This document shows positions 1 to 9,448 of a DNA stretch of 64,000 bases, in pieces. The position numbers and the translations under genes were made by a program. The DNA is from Candidatus Pelagibacter sp. FZCC0015 (GTDB lineage Bacteria > Pseudomonadota > Alphaproteobacteria > Pelagibacterales > Pelagibacteraceae). The number at the start of each line of letters is the position of its first letter. Position 1 is the stretch's first letter. The notes beneath the pieces are model-generated. The model did no database searches and was not told where the DNA came from. It saw only the letters and a program-made list of their open reading frames with translations. The stretch is from assembly GCF_007833635.1 (NCBI RefSeq), contig NZ_CP031125.1:434001-498000 (forward strand), read 5' to 3'.

Positions 1-1
1 T

Positions 2-400
2 TTCAAAAAACAGATTAAAGGATTTTTAGGAATAGGGGCTGCTCCTGAATTTTTAGAAAATTTAATGTGGAAAAAATTTACTAAAAAAATGAAAGAGGAA
101 ACAATAAGTAAGGGTATTTATCAATTAAAACATGGCAATTATGAATATCCAATTAGTCTACAATTAATAAAAGATGGAAGAAAAAACAAAGTCTTAAATA
201 AGAAAATAAATTCAAATATTAAAGTAACAATGGTACATGGTGAAAAAGATGAGACAGTTCCTGTCTCGTATTCAAGAAAAGTTTTAAGATTATTTCCCAA
301 AGCTAAGAAGAAATTAAATATTATAAAAAAAGGTGATCACAGTTTATCAAATAAAAAATGGTTAAATATAATTTTAAAAGAGCTTAAATTATTAATTTAA
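2..400 (+). CDS. alpha/beta hydrolase, C-terminal part (5' end outside the window)
   Basis: The reading frame is open from base 2, so the gene starts before the window. The visible ~132 residues look like the end of an alpha/beta-hydrolase fold protein. A VTMVHGEKDETVP segment (strand plus the usual catalytic Asp loop) is followed about 45 residues later by KKGDHSLS, the usual position of the catalytic His. The nucleophile serine would lie upstream and cannot be seen, so the substrate is unknown. Esterase or acyl-transfer chemistry is typical of the family. The stop interlocks with that of gltB on the other strand (shared TTAA). Confidence 0.7.
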   Translation, partial: FKKQIKGFLGIGAAPEFLENLMWKKFTKKMKEETISKGIYQLKHGNYEYPISLQLIKDGRKNKVLNKKINSNIKVTMVHGEKDETVPVSYSRKVLRLFPKAKKKLNIIKKGDHSLSNKKWLNIILKELKLLI

Positions 401-3400
401 CTAACTTTTTTTATATCTTTTTTTAAAGTAATTGGATTTTTTAACTTATCCAACATTTCTTTAGGACACACCTGAACAAAATTATTTACTTCATCATCAA
501 AGTTTTCAATTATTTTTTTCGATAATTGAGATTCAGTTTCTTTAAAATGCTCACTAACTAAATTTTTTAGATATTCTTTCCAATAATCTGTCTCTACGTT
601 TTGCCAAACTACTGACTCTGGATTTACTTTCTTTTCAAATTGTTGAGATTTATCATATATAAAGGCCATTCCACCTGTCATACCAGCTGCAAAATTATCA
701 CCAACATCTCCTAAAATTACTACAGTTCCACCAGTCATATATTCACATCCATTCGAATCGCATCCTTCAATTACTGTGACTGCACCAGAATTTCTTACTG
801 AAAATCTTTCACCAGCTTGGCCAGCAGCAAAAAGTTTTCCTGAAGTTGCTCCGTAAAGAACAGTATTTCCTAAAATTGTATTCTCATTTGAAACTAAATT
901 ACTCTCTTCAGGTAATTTTATTGAAATAGTAGCTCCTGACAAACCTTTACCAACATAATCATTTGCATCTCCCTTTAATACAAGTTTCAAACCTTTTGAA
1001 GAGAATGCACCAAATGATTGACCTGCTGATCCTTTAAAATTTAAAACTAAAAAGTTTTCATCAAGTTTTTCATAACCATATTTTTTATACAAATGATGAG
1101 AAATTCTTGTGCCTACTGCTCTGTTAGTATTTTTTATTTGATATTCTTTCTCAATTTTTTCAGAATTATCTAAAGCCTGTTCAACTTCTGGCCAAATTTG
1201 TTGATCAAGAGTATCTGGTACACTATTTATTTCTTGATCCTCACAATACCTTGGATTATTTCCAGTATCAGCTTGAACAAATAAAGGATTTAAATCTAAA
1301 TCGTCTAAATTTGGAGAACCCTTGCTAACCTGTTTTAACAAGTCTGTCCTACCAATCACTTCATTTAATGATTTAAAACCTAAATTTGCTAATATTTCTC
1401 TTACTTCGCTGGCTATAAATGTGAATAAATTAACTACTTTTTCCGGAGTTCCAGTAAATTTTTCTCTGAGCTTTTCATCTTGAGTACAAACGCCTACAGG
1501 ACATGTATTTGAATGACACTGCCTTACCATTATACATCCCATTGCAACTAATGCTGTAGTAGCAACACCATATTCTTCAGCACCCATCATTGCAGCTATC
1601 ACCACATCTCTTCCAGTTTTAATTCCACCATCAGTTCTTAATGTAACTTTATGTCTAAGATTATTTAAAGTTAATACTTGGTTTGCTTCCGTCAAACCCA
1701 TTTCCCATGGTATTCCAACATACTTAACGCTAGTCTGTGGTGTTGCTCCTGTTCCGCCATTATGTCCAGAAATTAATATTATATCTGCTTTTGCTTTAGC
1801 TACACCAGCTGCAATTGTTCCTACTCCAGAGGAAGCAACAAGCTTAACTCCAATTCTTGCTTTAGGATTTATCTGTTTCAAATCATAAATTAGTTGTGCA
1901 AGATCCTCGATTGAATAAATATCATGATGTGGTGGTGGTGATATTAAAGTTACTCCAGGAGTTGAATGTCTAAGTTTAGCAATTTCTTCAGTAACCTTAA
2001 ATCCTGGTAACTGACCCCCTTCACCGGGCTTAGCGCCTTGTGCAATTTTAATTTCTATCTCATTACAATTATTAAGATAATTAACTGTAACTCCAAATCT
2101 TGCAGAAGCTATCTGTTTAACTCTTGAGTTTGCACTATCACCATTATCTAAAACTTTAAATCTACTTGCATCTTCACCGCCCTCTCCGCTACATGAAGCA
2201 CCTTTGATCCTATTCATACCAGTTGCCAAAGTTTCATGTGCCTCTTTCGATAAAGCTCCATGAGACATGCTCCCACTTCCAAATCTCTTTAAAATATTTT
2301 CTATTGGCTCAACCTCAGAAATATCTATTGGTCCACTTAATTTTTTTTCTCTGAAATCAATTAAGTCTCTAAGATTAATAGGTGGTAAACTATATATTCC
2401 ATCCGCATATCTTTTATAGGCATCATAAGAATTAGATCCTACTGCACTTTGAAGTAAATGGATTAATTTTCCTTGATATTGATGTGTTTCACCATTTTTA
2501 CGATATCTATATATACCGCCTATCGGCAATATGGTTTCAGAACTTTCAAATGCCTCTTTATGAATTTCTCTAATTTTTTTCTCTATACCCGTAAGTCCAA
2601 TACCTGAAATTTTAGAGACCACTCCTGGAAAATAATCTGCAACAATTGTTCTACTTAAACCTACGGTTTCAAAGTTACATCCACCTCTATAAGAACTTAG
2701 AACTGAAATACCCATCTTAGACATGATCTTTAATAAACCTGCGTTTACTGATTTTATGTATCTCTCTACACACTCATCAAAGCTAAATTTTCCAAATAAC
2801 TTCTTTTCATGGCGCTGGAATAAACTATCAAATGCTAAATATGGATTCACAGTAGTTGCTCCAACTCCTATTAAGGTTGCAAAAGAGTGTGTATCTAAAG
2901 CCTCTCCAGATTGTACATTTATTGATACATATCCTCTTAGTTTTTTTTCAATAAGGAACGAATTAATTGATCCAACTGCTAAAAGCATTGGTATTGGAAG
3001 TTTTAAGCTAGAAAGCTCTTTGTCACTTAAAATCAATTGAGTAACTCCCTGTCTTACTGCAATTTCAGCTTCTTTTTGAATTTTTTTAATTGAGTCAAAC
3101 AAAGTCTCTTCTTCAGAAAAAGTACAATCAATTATAGATGAGTTATTGCCAAAAAAATTTATAAATTTTTCAAACTGTGAATTTGATAATATTGGACTAT
3201 TTAAAACATAAATATTTTGCTTTGTTAAATTATCAAAATTTAAAATATTTCCAAGATTTCCAAATCTTGTTTTCAAACTCATAACCTTGTTTTCTCTTAA
3301 AGAGTCTATTGGTGGGTTGGTGACTTGGCTAAAATTCTGTCTAAAAAAATGGTATAATGGTCTATATCTATCTGACAAAACAGCCAATGGTGTATCGTCA

Positions 3401-4902
3401 CCCATAGATCCAGTTGCTTCTTTAGCATCTTCTGCCATAGGATGCAGTATGAGCTCAAGGTCTTCTAAACTTATTCCAAAAGTATATTGCCTTCTTCTTA
3501 AATCATCTCCCGAAAAAGAATTTTTTTCATCTGAAATGGTTAACTTATCATCTAGGTCGATAATTTGTGAATTAAAGTGTTTATATTCTTTGGCTAAATA
3601 ATCTTTTATTTGCTTGTTAGTAAATACTTTACCTTTTTCTATTCTAACTCCAATTATTTCCCCAGGACCCAATCTTCCCTTTGACAAAATTCTTTTTTCA
3701 TTTAATTCAATCATTCCTGTTTCAGAACCTGCAAATAATAATTTATCTTTTGTAATTGCGTATCTTAAAGGTCTTAATCCATTTCTATCATTTGCAGCTA
3801 TAACCCACTCATTATCAGTTCCAGCAATAGCTGCTGGTCCATCCCATGGCTCCATAGTGCTGTTTAAAAAATTAAATAATTGTTGGTGATCTTTTGGTAG
3901 AGTTTTATTTTTTTTAGACCATGCGTCTGGAACTAACATAAGCTTTGCCAAAGGCGCAGGCTGACCAGATATATTTAATAATTCAAAAACATTGTCTAAT
4001 GCAGCAGAGTCTGATGCTCCCTGTTGTATAACAGGTTTTAAGTTTTCAACATCGTCAAAAAGGGGACTGTTCATCTCTTGCTCATGAACTTTCATCCAAT
4101 TTTTATTTCCTCTATAAGTATTAATTTCTCCATTATGTGCTATAGCTCTAAAGGGTTGAGCTAAATTCCAGCTAGGCGCTGTGTTTGTTGAAAATCTTTG
4201 ATGAAAAATAGCAAACCTTGAAATAAATCTCTCATCTTTTAGATCAAGGTAGAAATCTGAGATAGCTTCAGCTAAAAACATTCCCTTGTAAATGATAGAT
4301 TTAGAACTCAATGAACAAATATAAAAATTGTTTAAAGACTTTTTAAAAGCTTCATTTTCTATCTTTCTTCTAGTTTCATAAATTTTTCTTTCTAAATCTT
4401 TATTTGTTAATTCTGGATTATAAGGTTTAAACAATACTTGAATAATTTCAGGCATTGTTTGGAATGCCTTTTCTCCTAAAACTTTTGGATTAACTGGAAC
4501 TTGTCTCCAGCCATAAATACTAAAATCATTTTTTGTTAATTCACTTTCAACAATAGTTTTGCAACTTTCTTGTGCTGCGTAATCATTCCGAGGTAGAAAT
4601 ATCATGCCCACACATATTTCAGAATTGTCATGTGTGTGTCCTGTTACTTCTATCTTTTCAATGAAGAAATCTTTTGGTATTTCAACATGAATCCCAGCTC
4701 CATCACCAGTTTTTCCATCGGCATCTACAGCGCCTCTATGCCAAACTGCTTTTAATGCTTCAATACCATACTCTACAACTTTACGAGATTTTTTACCTTC
4801 GGTTGATGCAATTATACCAACACCACAAGCATCATGCTCCATGTCTTCTGAATAAACATTATTTTCTTTTAAAAGGTAAAGGTTCTTTTTATAATTTTCC
4901 AT
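397..4902 (-). CDS. gltB: Glutamate synthase (NADPH) large subunit
   Basis: This is the alpha subunit of glutamate synthase (GOGAT), which makes two glutamates from glutamine and 2-oxoglutarate. The order is classical. An N-terminal Ntn-type glutamine amidotransferase begins at Cys26 (HDACGVG), so a 25-residue propeptide is probably removed. A central domain follows, then the FMN synthase domain (~830-1200) with the [3Fe-4S] cysteines in CIMVRQCHSNTCPVGVC near residue 1124, and a C-terminal GXGXG beta-helix (~1270-1450). The length of 1501 residues is normal. Its ATG shares bases with the gltD stop (TAATG), so the two subunits are translationally coupled. Confidence 0.98.
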   Translation of the reverse strand: MENYKKNLYLLKENNVYSEDMEHDACGVGIIASTEGKKSRKVVEYGIEALKAVWHRGAVDADGKTGDGAGIHVEIPKDFFIEKIEVTGHTHDNSEICVGMIFLPRNDYAAQESCKTIVESELTKNDFSIYGWRQVPVNPKVLGEKAFQTMPEIIQVLFKPYNPELTNKDLERKIYETRRKIENEAFKKSLNNFYICSLSSKSIIYKGMFLAEAISDFYLDLKDERFISRFAIFHQRFSTNTAPSWNLAQPFRAIAHNGEINTYRGNKNWMKVHEQEMNSPLFDDVENLKPVIQQGASDSAALDNVFELLNISGQPAPLAKLMLVPDAWSKKNKTLPKDHQQLFNFLNSTMEPWDGPAAIAGTDNEWVIAANDRNGLRPLRYAITKDKLLFAGSETGMIELNEKRILSKGRLGPGEIIGVRIEKGKVFTNKQIKDYLAKEYKHFNSQIIDLDDKLTISDEKNSFSGDDLRRRQYTFGISLEDLELILHPMAEDAKEATGSMGDDTPLAVLSDRYRPLYHFFRQNFSQVTNPPIDSLRENKVMSLKTRFGNLGNILNFDNLTKQNIYVLNSPILSNSQFEKFINFFGNNSSIIDCTFSEEETLFDSIKKIQKEAEIAVRQGVTQLILSDKELSSLKLPIPMLLAVGSINSFLIEKKLRGYVSINVQSGEALDTHSFATLIGVGATTVNPYLAFDSLFQRHEKKLFGKFSFDECVERYIKSVNAGLLKIMSKMGISVLSSYRGGCNFETVGLSRTIVADYFPGVVSKISGIGLTGIEKKIREIHKEAFESSETILPIGGIYRYRKNGETHQYQGKLIHLLQSAVGSNSYDAYKRYADGIYSLPPINLRDLIDFREKKLSGPIDISEVEPIENILKRFGSGSMSHGALSKEAHETLATGMNRIKGASCSGEGGEDASRFKVLDNGDSANSRVKQIASARFGVTVNYLNNCNEIEIKIAQGAKPGEGGQLPGFKVTEEIAKLRHSTPGVTLISPPPHHDIYSIEDLAQLIYDLKQINPKARIGVKLVASSGVGTIAAGVAKAKADIILISGHNGGTGATPQTSVKYVGIPWEMGLTEANQVLTLNNLRHKVTLRTDGGIKTGRDVVIAAMMGAEEYGVATTALVAMGCIMVRQCHSNTCPVGVCTQDEKLREKFTGTPEKVVNLFTFIASEVREILANLGFKSLNEVIGRTDLLKQVSKGSPNLDDLDLNPLFVQADTGNNPRYCEDQEINSVPDTLDQQIWPEVEQALDNSEKIEKEYQIKNTNRAVGTRISHHLYKKYGYEKLDENFLVLNFKGSAGQSFGAFSSKGLKLVLKGDANDYVGKGLSGATISIKLPEESNLVSNENTILGNTVLYGATSGKLFAAGQAGERFSVRNSGAVTVIEGCDSNGCEYMTGGTVVILGDVGDNFAAGMTGGMAFIYDKSQQFEKKVNPESVVWQNVETDYWKEYLKNLVSEHFKETESQLSKKIIENFDDEVNNFVQVCPKEMLDKLKNPITLKKDIKKVS

Positions 4903-6341
4903 TAAGCCACTCTTTTTTCCACTTTAGATTTACTCTCTAGATAAGTTTTAATTGAAGCTGCTGCATCTCTTCCATCTTTTATCGCCCAAACAACTAATGA
5001 AGCTCCTCTAACTATATCACCAGCAGCAAACACCCCTTTTATATTTGTTTCCATAGTATCAAAATCTGTTTTAATAGTTCCCCACTTTGTTACTTGTAAT
5101 TCACTACTATCAAATAGATTTGGTAAATCTTCAGGATCAAAACCTAGTGCTTTGATGACCATATCTGCTTTTGTTTCGTAACTTGAGCCTTCTTGTACTT
5201 GTGGCTTTCTTCTTCCTGTCTCGTCTGGATCACCTAGTTTAATTTTATCTACAATTATTTTTTCTACTTTATTTGTACCTTTAAATTCTTTAGGACTTGA
5301 TAACCAAACAAACTCAACACCTTCTTCTTCTGCATTTGCAACTTCTCTAGCAGATCCTGGCATATTTTCTTTATCTCTTCTATACAAACATTTAACAGAT
5401 TTTGCCTTCTGTCTTATAGAAGTTCTTACACAATCCATTGCTGTGTCACCTCCACCGATTACAACAATATCTTTACCTTCTGCATTTAAAATTCCTTTAT
5501 CAAACAACTCAACATCGTCTCCTAGACCTTTTTTATTAGATGCTGTTAAAAAATCCATTGCAGGAAAAATATTATCAAGATCATTTCCAGGTAAGTTTAC
5601 TTCTCTTGCTTTATAAACTCCTGTTGCAATTAAAATTGCGTCGTGTTTTTTTCTCAATTGATCTAGGCTTGCATCCTTACCAACTTCAAAATTTTGAACA
5701 AATTCAATTCCTCCATCCTTTAAGAGTTTTGTTCTTCGCTCTACAACCTCTTTTTCTAATTTAAAATTTGGAATTCCATAAATTAATAATCCTCCTGCTC
5801 TATCATATCTATCGTAAACAGTAATTTTATATCCATTTTTTCTTAATTGTTCTGCAGCAGCTAAACCAGCAGGACCTGCTCCTATAATTCCTACGCTTTG
5901 ATTTTTTTCATTAGTTACCTTAATTGGTTTTACCCAGCCCTCAGCCCAAGCATTATCTGTAATATATTTTTCTACTGATCCGATAGTTACTGTTCCATGA
6001 CCAGACTGTTCAATTACACAATTTCCCTCGCATAATCTGTCTTGGGGGCAAATTCGACCACACACTTCAGGCATATTGTTTGTGCTTTGGGATAATTCAT
6101 ACGCCTCTTTTAATCTTCCCTCTGCTGTCAGTTTAAGCCAATCTGGAATGTTATTACTTAAAGGACAATGAACTTGGCAAAAAGGTACTCCACATTGCGA
6201 ACACCTACTTGACTGTTCTTTGGCTTTTTCATTGATATACTCGTCATAAATTTCGTTAAAATCTTTCTTTCTCGTATCAACTTCTCTTTTAGGTGGAGTT
6301 TGTTGACCTATTTTAACAAATTTGAGCATTTTATCTTGCAT
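4902..6341 (-). CDS. gltD: Glutamate synthase (NADPH) small subunit
   Basis: This is the beta subunit, which passes electrons from NADPH through FAD and two [4Fe-4S] clusters to GltB. The N-terminus has two cysteine clusters, CSQCGVPFCQVHC and CGRICPQDRLCEGNC (residues ~45-110). An FAD dinucleotide motif GAGPAGLAAAEQL follows near 153 and an NADPH motif VIGGGDTAMDC near 295. The length of 479 residues is usual. It is the first gene of a gltD-gltB operon, the reverse of the enteric gltBD order. The 183-base upstream gap shared with divergent uppP holds the only room for a promoter. Confidence 0.97.
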   Translation of the reverse strand: MQDKMLKFVKIGQQTPPKREVDTRKKDFNEIYDEYINEKAKEQSSRCSQCGVPFCQVHCPLSNNIPDWLKLTAEGRLKEAYELSQSTNNMPEVCGRICPQDRLCEGNCVIEQSGHGTVTIGSVEKYITDNAWAEGWVKPIKVTNEKNQSVGIIGAGPAGLAAAEQLRKNGYKITVYDRYDRAGGLLIYGIPNFKLEKEVVERRTKLLKDGGIEFVQNFEVGKDASLDQLRKKHDAILIATGVYKAREVNLPGNDLDNIFPAMDFLTASNKKGLGDDVELFDKGILNAEGKDIVVIGGGDTAMDCVRTSIRQKAKSVKCLYRRDKENMPGSAREVANAEEEGVEFVWLSSPKEFKGTNKVEKIIVDKIKLGDPDETGRRKPQVQEGSSYETKADMVIKALGFDPEDLPNLFDSSELQVTKWGTIKTDFDTMETNIKGVFAAGDIVRGASLVVWAIKDGRDAAASIKTYLESKSKVEKRVA

Positions 6342-6399
6342 AATATTATTTAAGTTTTGGCAAAATATACCCTGATTTATGTATATAAAGCATAAAATA

Positions 6400-6416
6400 G
6401 GTCATATATATTGACC
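6400..6416. promoter_or_regulatory. Inverted repeat in the gltD/uppP divergent promoter region
   Basis: GGTCA and TGACC arms flank a 7-base TATATAT spacer, about 60 bases upstream of gltD and 110 upstream of uppP. The symmetry and position suit a regulator site, but I do not recognise the regulator. A second, weaker inverted repeat (GCATA, 5-base spacer, TATGC) lies near 6462-6476, so this gap may hold more than one site. Confidence 0.3.
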
Positions 6417-6524
6417 CTAATTTTTAAATTATTACCGCCAATTAACACGTTTTTAATTATTGCATAGCTATTATGCTTAAATCGAATTGTTTTAAATAAA
6501 TACTTTATAAGTTACGAAGAAACA

Positions 6525-7289
6525 ATGTTTCAAAATATTATAGAAGTTTTAATTCTCTCCGCAATTCAAGGAATATCTGAATTTCTTCCTATTAGTTCTT
6601 CTGCTCATTTAATTTTGGTTTCTACTTTATATGAATTTAAATCTAGTTCTTTGCTTATTGATATCAGCCTCCATCTAGGTTCACTAATAGCTATAATTTA
6701 TTTTTTTAAAGATGAATTGTTTGATATCAGAAAAAATAAAAGAATTTTAAATTTAATTGTATTAGGATCTATTCCATTAATAATTGTTGGATACATACTT
6801 TATAGTACAAATTTAATTTATCAGTTAAGAAATTTAGAAGTCATTGCTTGGACTACTTTAATATTCGCAGTTATTTTATACATCTCAGACAAAAATCGAT
6901 TTGATAAAAAGATTTCTTCAAATTTAAATTTTCAGTCAATAATATTTATAGGTGTTTTCCAAATTTTCTCTCTTGTACCTGGAGTGAGTAGGGCAGGAAT
7001 TACTATAACAGCTGCAAGAATTTTAAAATTTAATAGAGTAGATTCAAGTAAGATATCTTTTTTACTTTCAATCCCAGCATTAGCTGGAGCTAGTGTCTTA
7101 AGCTTGAAAGATGTTTTTGAACAATCAATTCAGTTTAATTACTTAGTTGTTATCGCAATTATATCTTCTTTTATTTTTTCTTTTCTAACAGTTAAATTCT
7201 TTTTAATTTATATAAATAAATTTTCAATGAATGCATTTGTAATTTATAGAATAATAATTGCTTTGATTTTATTTAGTTTAGTTTATTAA
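6525..7289 (+). CDS. uppP: Undecaprenyl-diphosphatase (BacA/UppP)
   Basis: This integral membrane phosphatase recycles undecaprenyl pyrophosphate to the monophosphate carrier used for peptidoglycan and surface glycan export. The family signatures are present: EFLPISSSAHLIL at about residues 19-31, with the glutamate and serine-rich loop, and LVPGVSRAGITI near 150, with the conserved arginine. About eight hydrophobic segments fill the 254 residues, slightly shorter than E. coli (273). It is a single gene divergent from gltD, and its stop interlocks with the DMT transporter gene through TTAA. Confidence 0.95.
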   Translation: MFQNIIEVLILSAIQGISEFLPISSSAHLILVSTLYEFKSSSLLIDISLHLGSLIAIIYFFKDELFDIRKNKRILNLIVLGSIPLIIVGYILYSTNLIYQLRNLEVIAWTTLIFAVILYISDKNRFDKKISSNLNFQSIIFIGVFQIFSLVPGVSRAGITITAARILKFNRVDSSKISFLLSIPALAGASVLSLKDVFEQSIQFNYLVVIAIISSFIFSFLTVKFFLIYINKFSMNAFVIYRIIIALILFSLVY

Positions 7290-8179
7290 GTATATTTCTT
7301 CTTAATTAAAGGGAGTAATTGAGATAAGAGAACTCCACATAGAATAAAAAAGCATCCAAGTAAATTATTAACATCTAGAATTTGATTTAAAATAAACCAA
7401 GCAGCTATAGTCGCAAATACACCTTCAAGAGAAAAAATTATAGCTGCAGGCGCTGGAGTAATATTACGCTGGGCATAAATTTGTAATACAAATGCAAATC
7501 CGCCAGATAATATACCTGCATATAAAATTGAATAAATTTCCATTAAAATATTACTTAAAATAAATTCTTCATAAATAATTCCAATTATAAATGAAAAAAT
7601 AGCCACAATTAAAGTCTGTGCAGCTCCTAAGGTAAGTGGAAGATTGTATTTAGTTATAATGATCCCAGTAAAAATAATATGAGTGCTCCAAAATAAAGCT
7701 CCTAGAACAACTAAAGTATCTCCTAATCTTACTGTTGCATCATGAAAATTTGTTAATAAATATCCTCCAATTAAACATAGAACTACAGAAGGCCATACAC
7801 TCCAATGCATTGATTTTTTACCAAACAAAAATATGATAATCGGTACCATTGGCACATAAAAAATTGTAAAAAAAGCAGCATTTGCAACATCTGTGTAAAG
7901 CAAAGCAACTTGTTGAAGTGCAGAGCCTAAAAATAAAGAAATTCCAATTAACAATGAATAAATTATGAAAGTTTTTTTATCTAATTTAAATTCTGATTTA
8001 AAATTTTTTAATTCAAATAAAATCAAAAGTGGAGTTATGGCTAAAAAACCAACAAAAAACCTCACAGCATTAAATGTAAAAGGGCCAATATTATCCATGC
8101 CTGTGTCTTGGGCAATAAAAGTTGTTCCCCAAATGAAAGTGCACAATAAGGCACTAAATAATGATATGGATTTACTCAT
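7286..8179 (-). CDS. DMT-superfamily transporter with two EamA domains
   Basis: The 297-residue protein has ten predicted membrane segments in two EamA repeats. The first begins with the typical CTFIWGTTFIAQDTG segment and the second has LGALFWSTHIIFTG. EamA proteins of this size usually export amino acids or small metabolites, but the sequence does not identify the substrate. It starts 6 bases after the aceF stop on the same strand, so it is probably co-transcribed with the pyruvate dehydrogenase genes. A link to their metabolism is only inferred from position. Confidence 0.85.
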   Translation of the reverse strand: MSKSISLFSALLCTFIWGTTFIAQDTGMDNIGPFTFNAVRFFVGFLAITPLLILFELKNFKSEFKLDKKTFIIYSLLIGISLFLGSALQQVALLYTDVANAAFFTIFYVPMVPIIIFLFGKKSMHWSVWPSVVLCLIGGYLLTNFHDATVRLGDTLVVLGALFWSTHIIFTGIIITKYNLPLTLGAAQTLIVAIFSFIIGIIYEEFILSNILMEIYSILYAGILSGGFAFVLQIYAQRNITPAPAAIIFSLEGVFATIAAWFILNQILDVNNLLGCFFILCGVLLSQLLPLIKKKYT

Positions 8180-8185
8180 TTTTAA

Positions 8186-9448
8186 TTAGACAGCTAGTTT
8201 ATAAGCAAAATTTTTGCCTAAGTTTTCTTTTAGATCATTATTAAACCTAGCTGCTTCTGCACCATCAATAATTCTGTGATCATAAGATAAAGAAATTGGG
8301 AGCATAGTCCTGGTTTGAAACTTACCATTCATAAAAATTTGTTTTTTTTCTGATCTTCCTACTCCTAATATAGCAACTTCAGGATAATTAATTATAGGGG
8401 TAAAAAATGAACCTCCTATACCACCTAAGCTCGTAATCGTCATCGAGCCACCAAACAATTCTTTTTTATCAATTTTTAAATTTCTACAAAGTTCACTTAC
8501 CTCTTTTAATTCTTTACTTATTAGAGAAATTTTTTTGTTATTTGCATTTCTTATTTTTGGAACCATTAATCCATTTGGTGTGTCAACTGCTATCCCAATA
8601 TGGTAATATTTTTTTAAAGTCATTTTTCCAGTCTCAATTTCGTCTATAGAAGAATTAAAACTAGGAAATTTCTTAAGAGATGCAACTAAAGCCTTTATTA
8701 TAAATGCTAGAGGTGTAATTTTAATTTTTTCTCCAGTATACATATCTGTTAATGAACTTCTAAAACTTTCCATCTCCGTTATGTCGGCTTCATCGTGATT
8801 TGTAACATGAGGAATTGTTGTCCATGAATTTGTAAGATATTTTGATGATAATTTTTTTACTCTTGGTATGTCTTTAATTTCTATTTCACCGAAATCAGAA
8901 TGTTCAAATTCGTTTTTAATTTTATATGGTTTTGTATCTTTTGCTACAACTGTGGTTTTTGAGTTAGATGAAACAAATTTTTTAATATCATCTTCAATAA
9001 CTCTACCATCTTTCTGGCTCCCGGCTACTTGATTAATATCTACACCAAGTTCTCTAGCAAATTTTCTAGCTTTTGGACTTGCAGATGAAATATCTGAAAT
9101 ATTATTTTTAGAAAAAGTTTTTTCTTGGATTTCAGGTTTTATTACCTCAATATTTTTTGACTCTTTTTCAATTTCTAGTTTTTCTTTAACCTCTTCCTTT
9201 TTAACTTTTAAATCACTTTCTACAGTTAAAATTAAGTCGCCCTCAGAAACTTTGTCTCCTACTTTTATTTTTAAATTTTTAATTTTACCTTCTAAATTTG
9301 ATGGTATTTCTACGCTAGATTTATCACTTTCGATTGTTATTAGAGCATCATTTTTTTTAATTGATTGACCTTCAGAAACTAATACCTCAATTACCTCTAC
9401 ATCTTTGAAATCTCCAATATTAGGTACTTTAATCTCAGTTTCTGACAT
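8186..9448 (-). CDS. aceF: Pyruvate dehydrogenase E2, dihydrolipoamide acetyltransferase
   Basis: E2 moves the acetyl group from E1-bound ThDP to CoA. One N-terminal lipoyl domain carries the lipoylated Lys43 in IESDKSSVEIPS. A peripheral subunit-binding domain sits at about 122-160 (SPKARKFARELGVDINQVAGS), and the catalytic domain ends with SYDHRIIDGAEAARF near 386-400, including the active-site His and Asp. At 420 residues it has one lipoyl domain where enteric E2p has three. The start codon directly follows the aceE stop. No E3 (lpd) gene is in the window. The DIGDF-type lipoyl domain and the PDH-E1 neighbour favour pyruvate over branched-chain substrates. Confidence 0.93.
   Translation of the reverse strand: MSETEIKVPNIGDFKDVEVIEVLVSEGQSIKKNDALITIESDKSSVEIPSNLEGKIKNLKIKVGDKVSEGDLILTVESDLKVKKEEVKEKLEIEKESKNIEVIKPEIQEKTFSKNNISDISSASPKARKFARELGVDINQVAGSQKDGRVIEDDIKKFVSSNSKTTVVAKDTKPYKIKNEFEHSDFGEIEIKDIPRVKKLSSKYLTNSWTTIPHVTNHDEADITEMESFRSSLTDMYTGEKIKITPLAFIIKALVASLKKFPSFNSSIDEIETGKMTLKKYYHIGIAVDTPNGLMVPKIRNANNKKISLISKELKEVSELCRNLKIDKKELFGGSMTITSLGGIGGSFFTPIINYPEVAILGVGRSEKKQIFMNGKFQTRTMLPISLSYDHRIIDGAEAARFNNDLKENLGKNFAYKLAV

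Noticed and set aside
2723..3889. Three plus-strand frames of 90-105 codons inside gltB
   Set aside because: They are shadows of a strongly conserved gene on the other strand, with no family similarity or ribosome sites.
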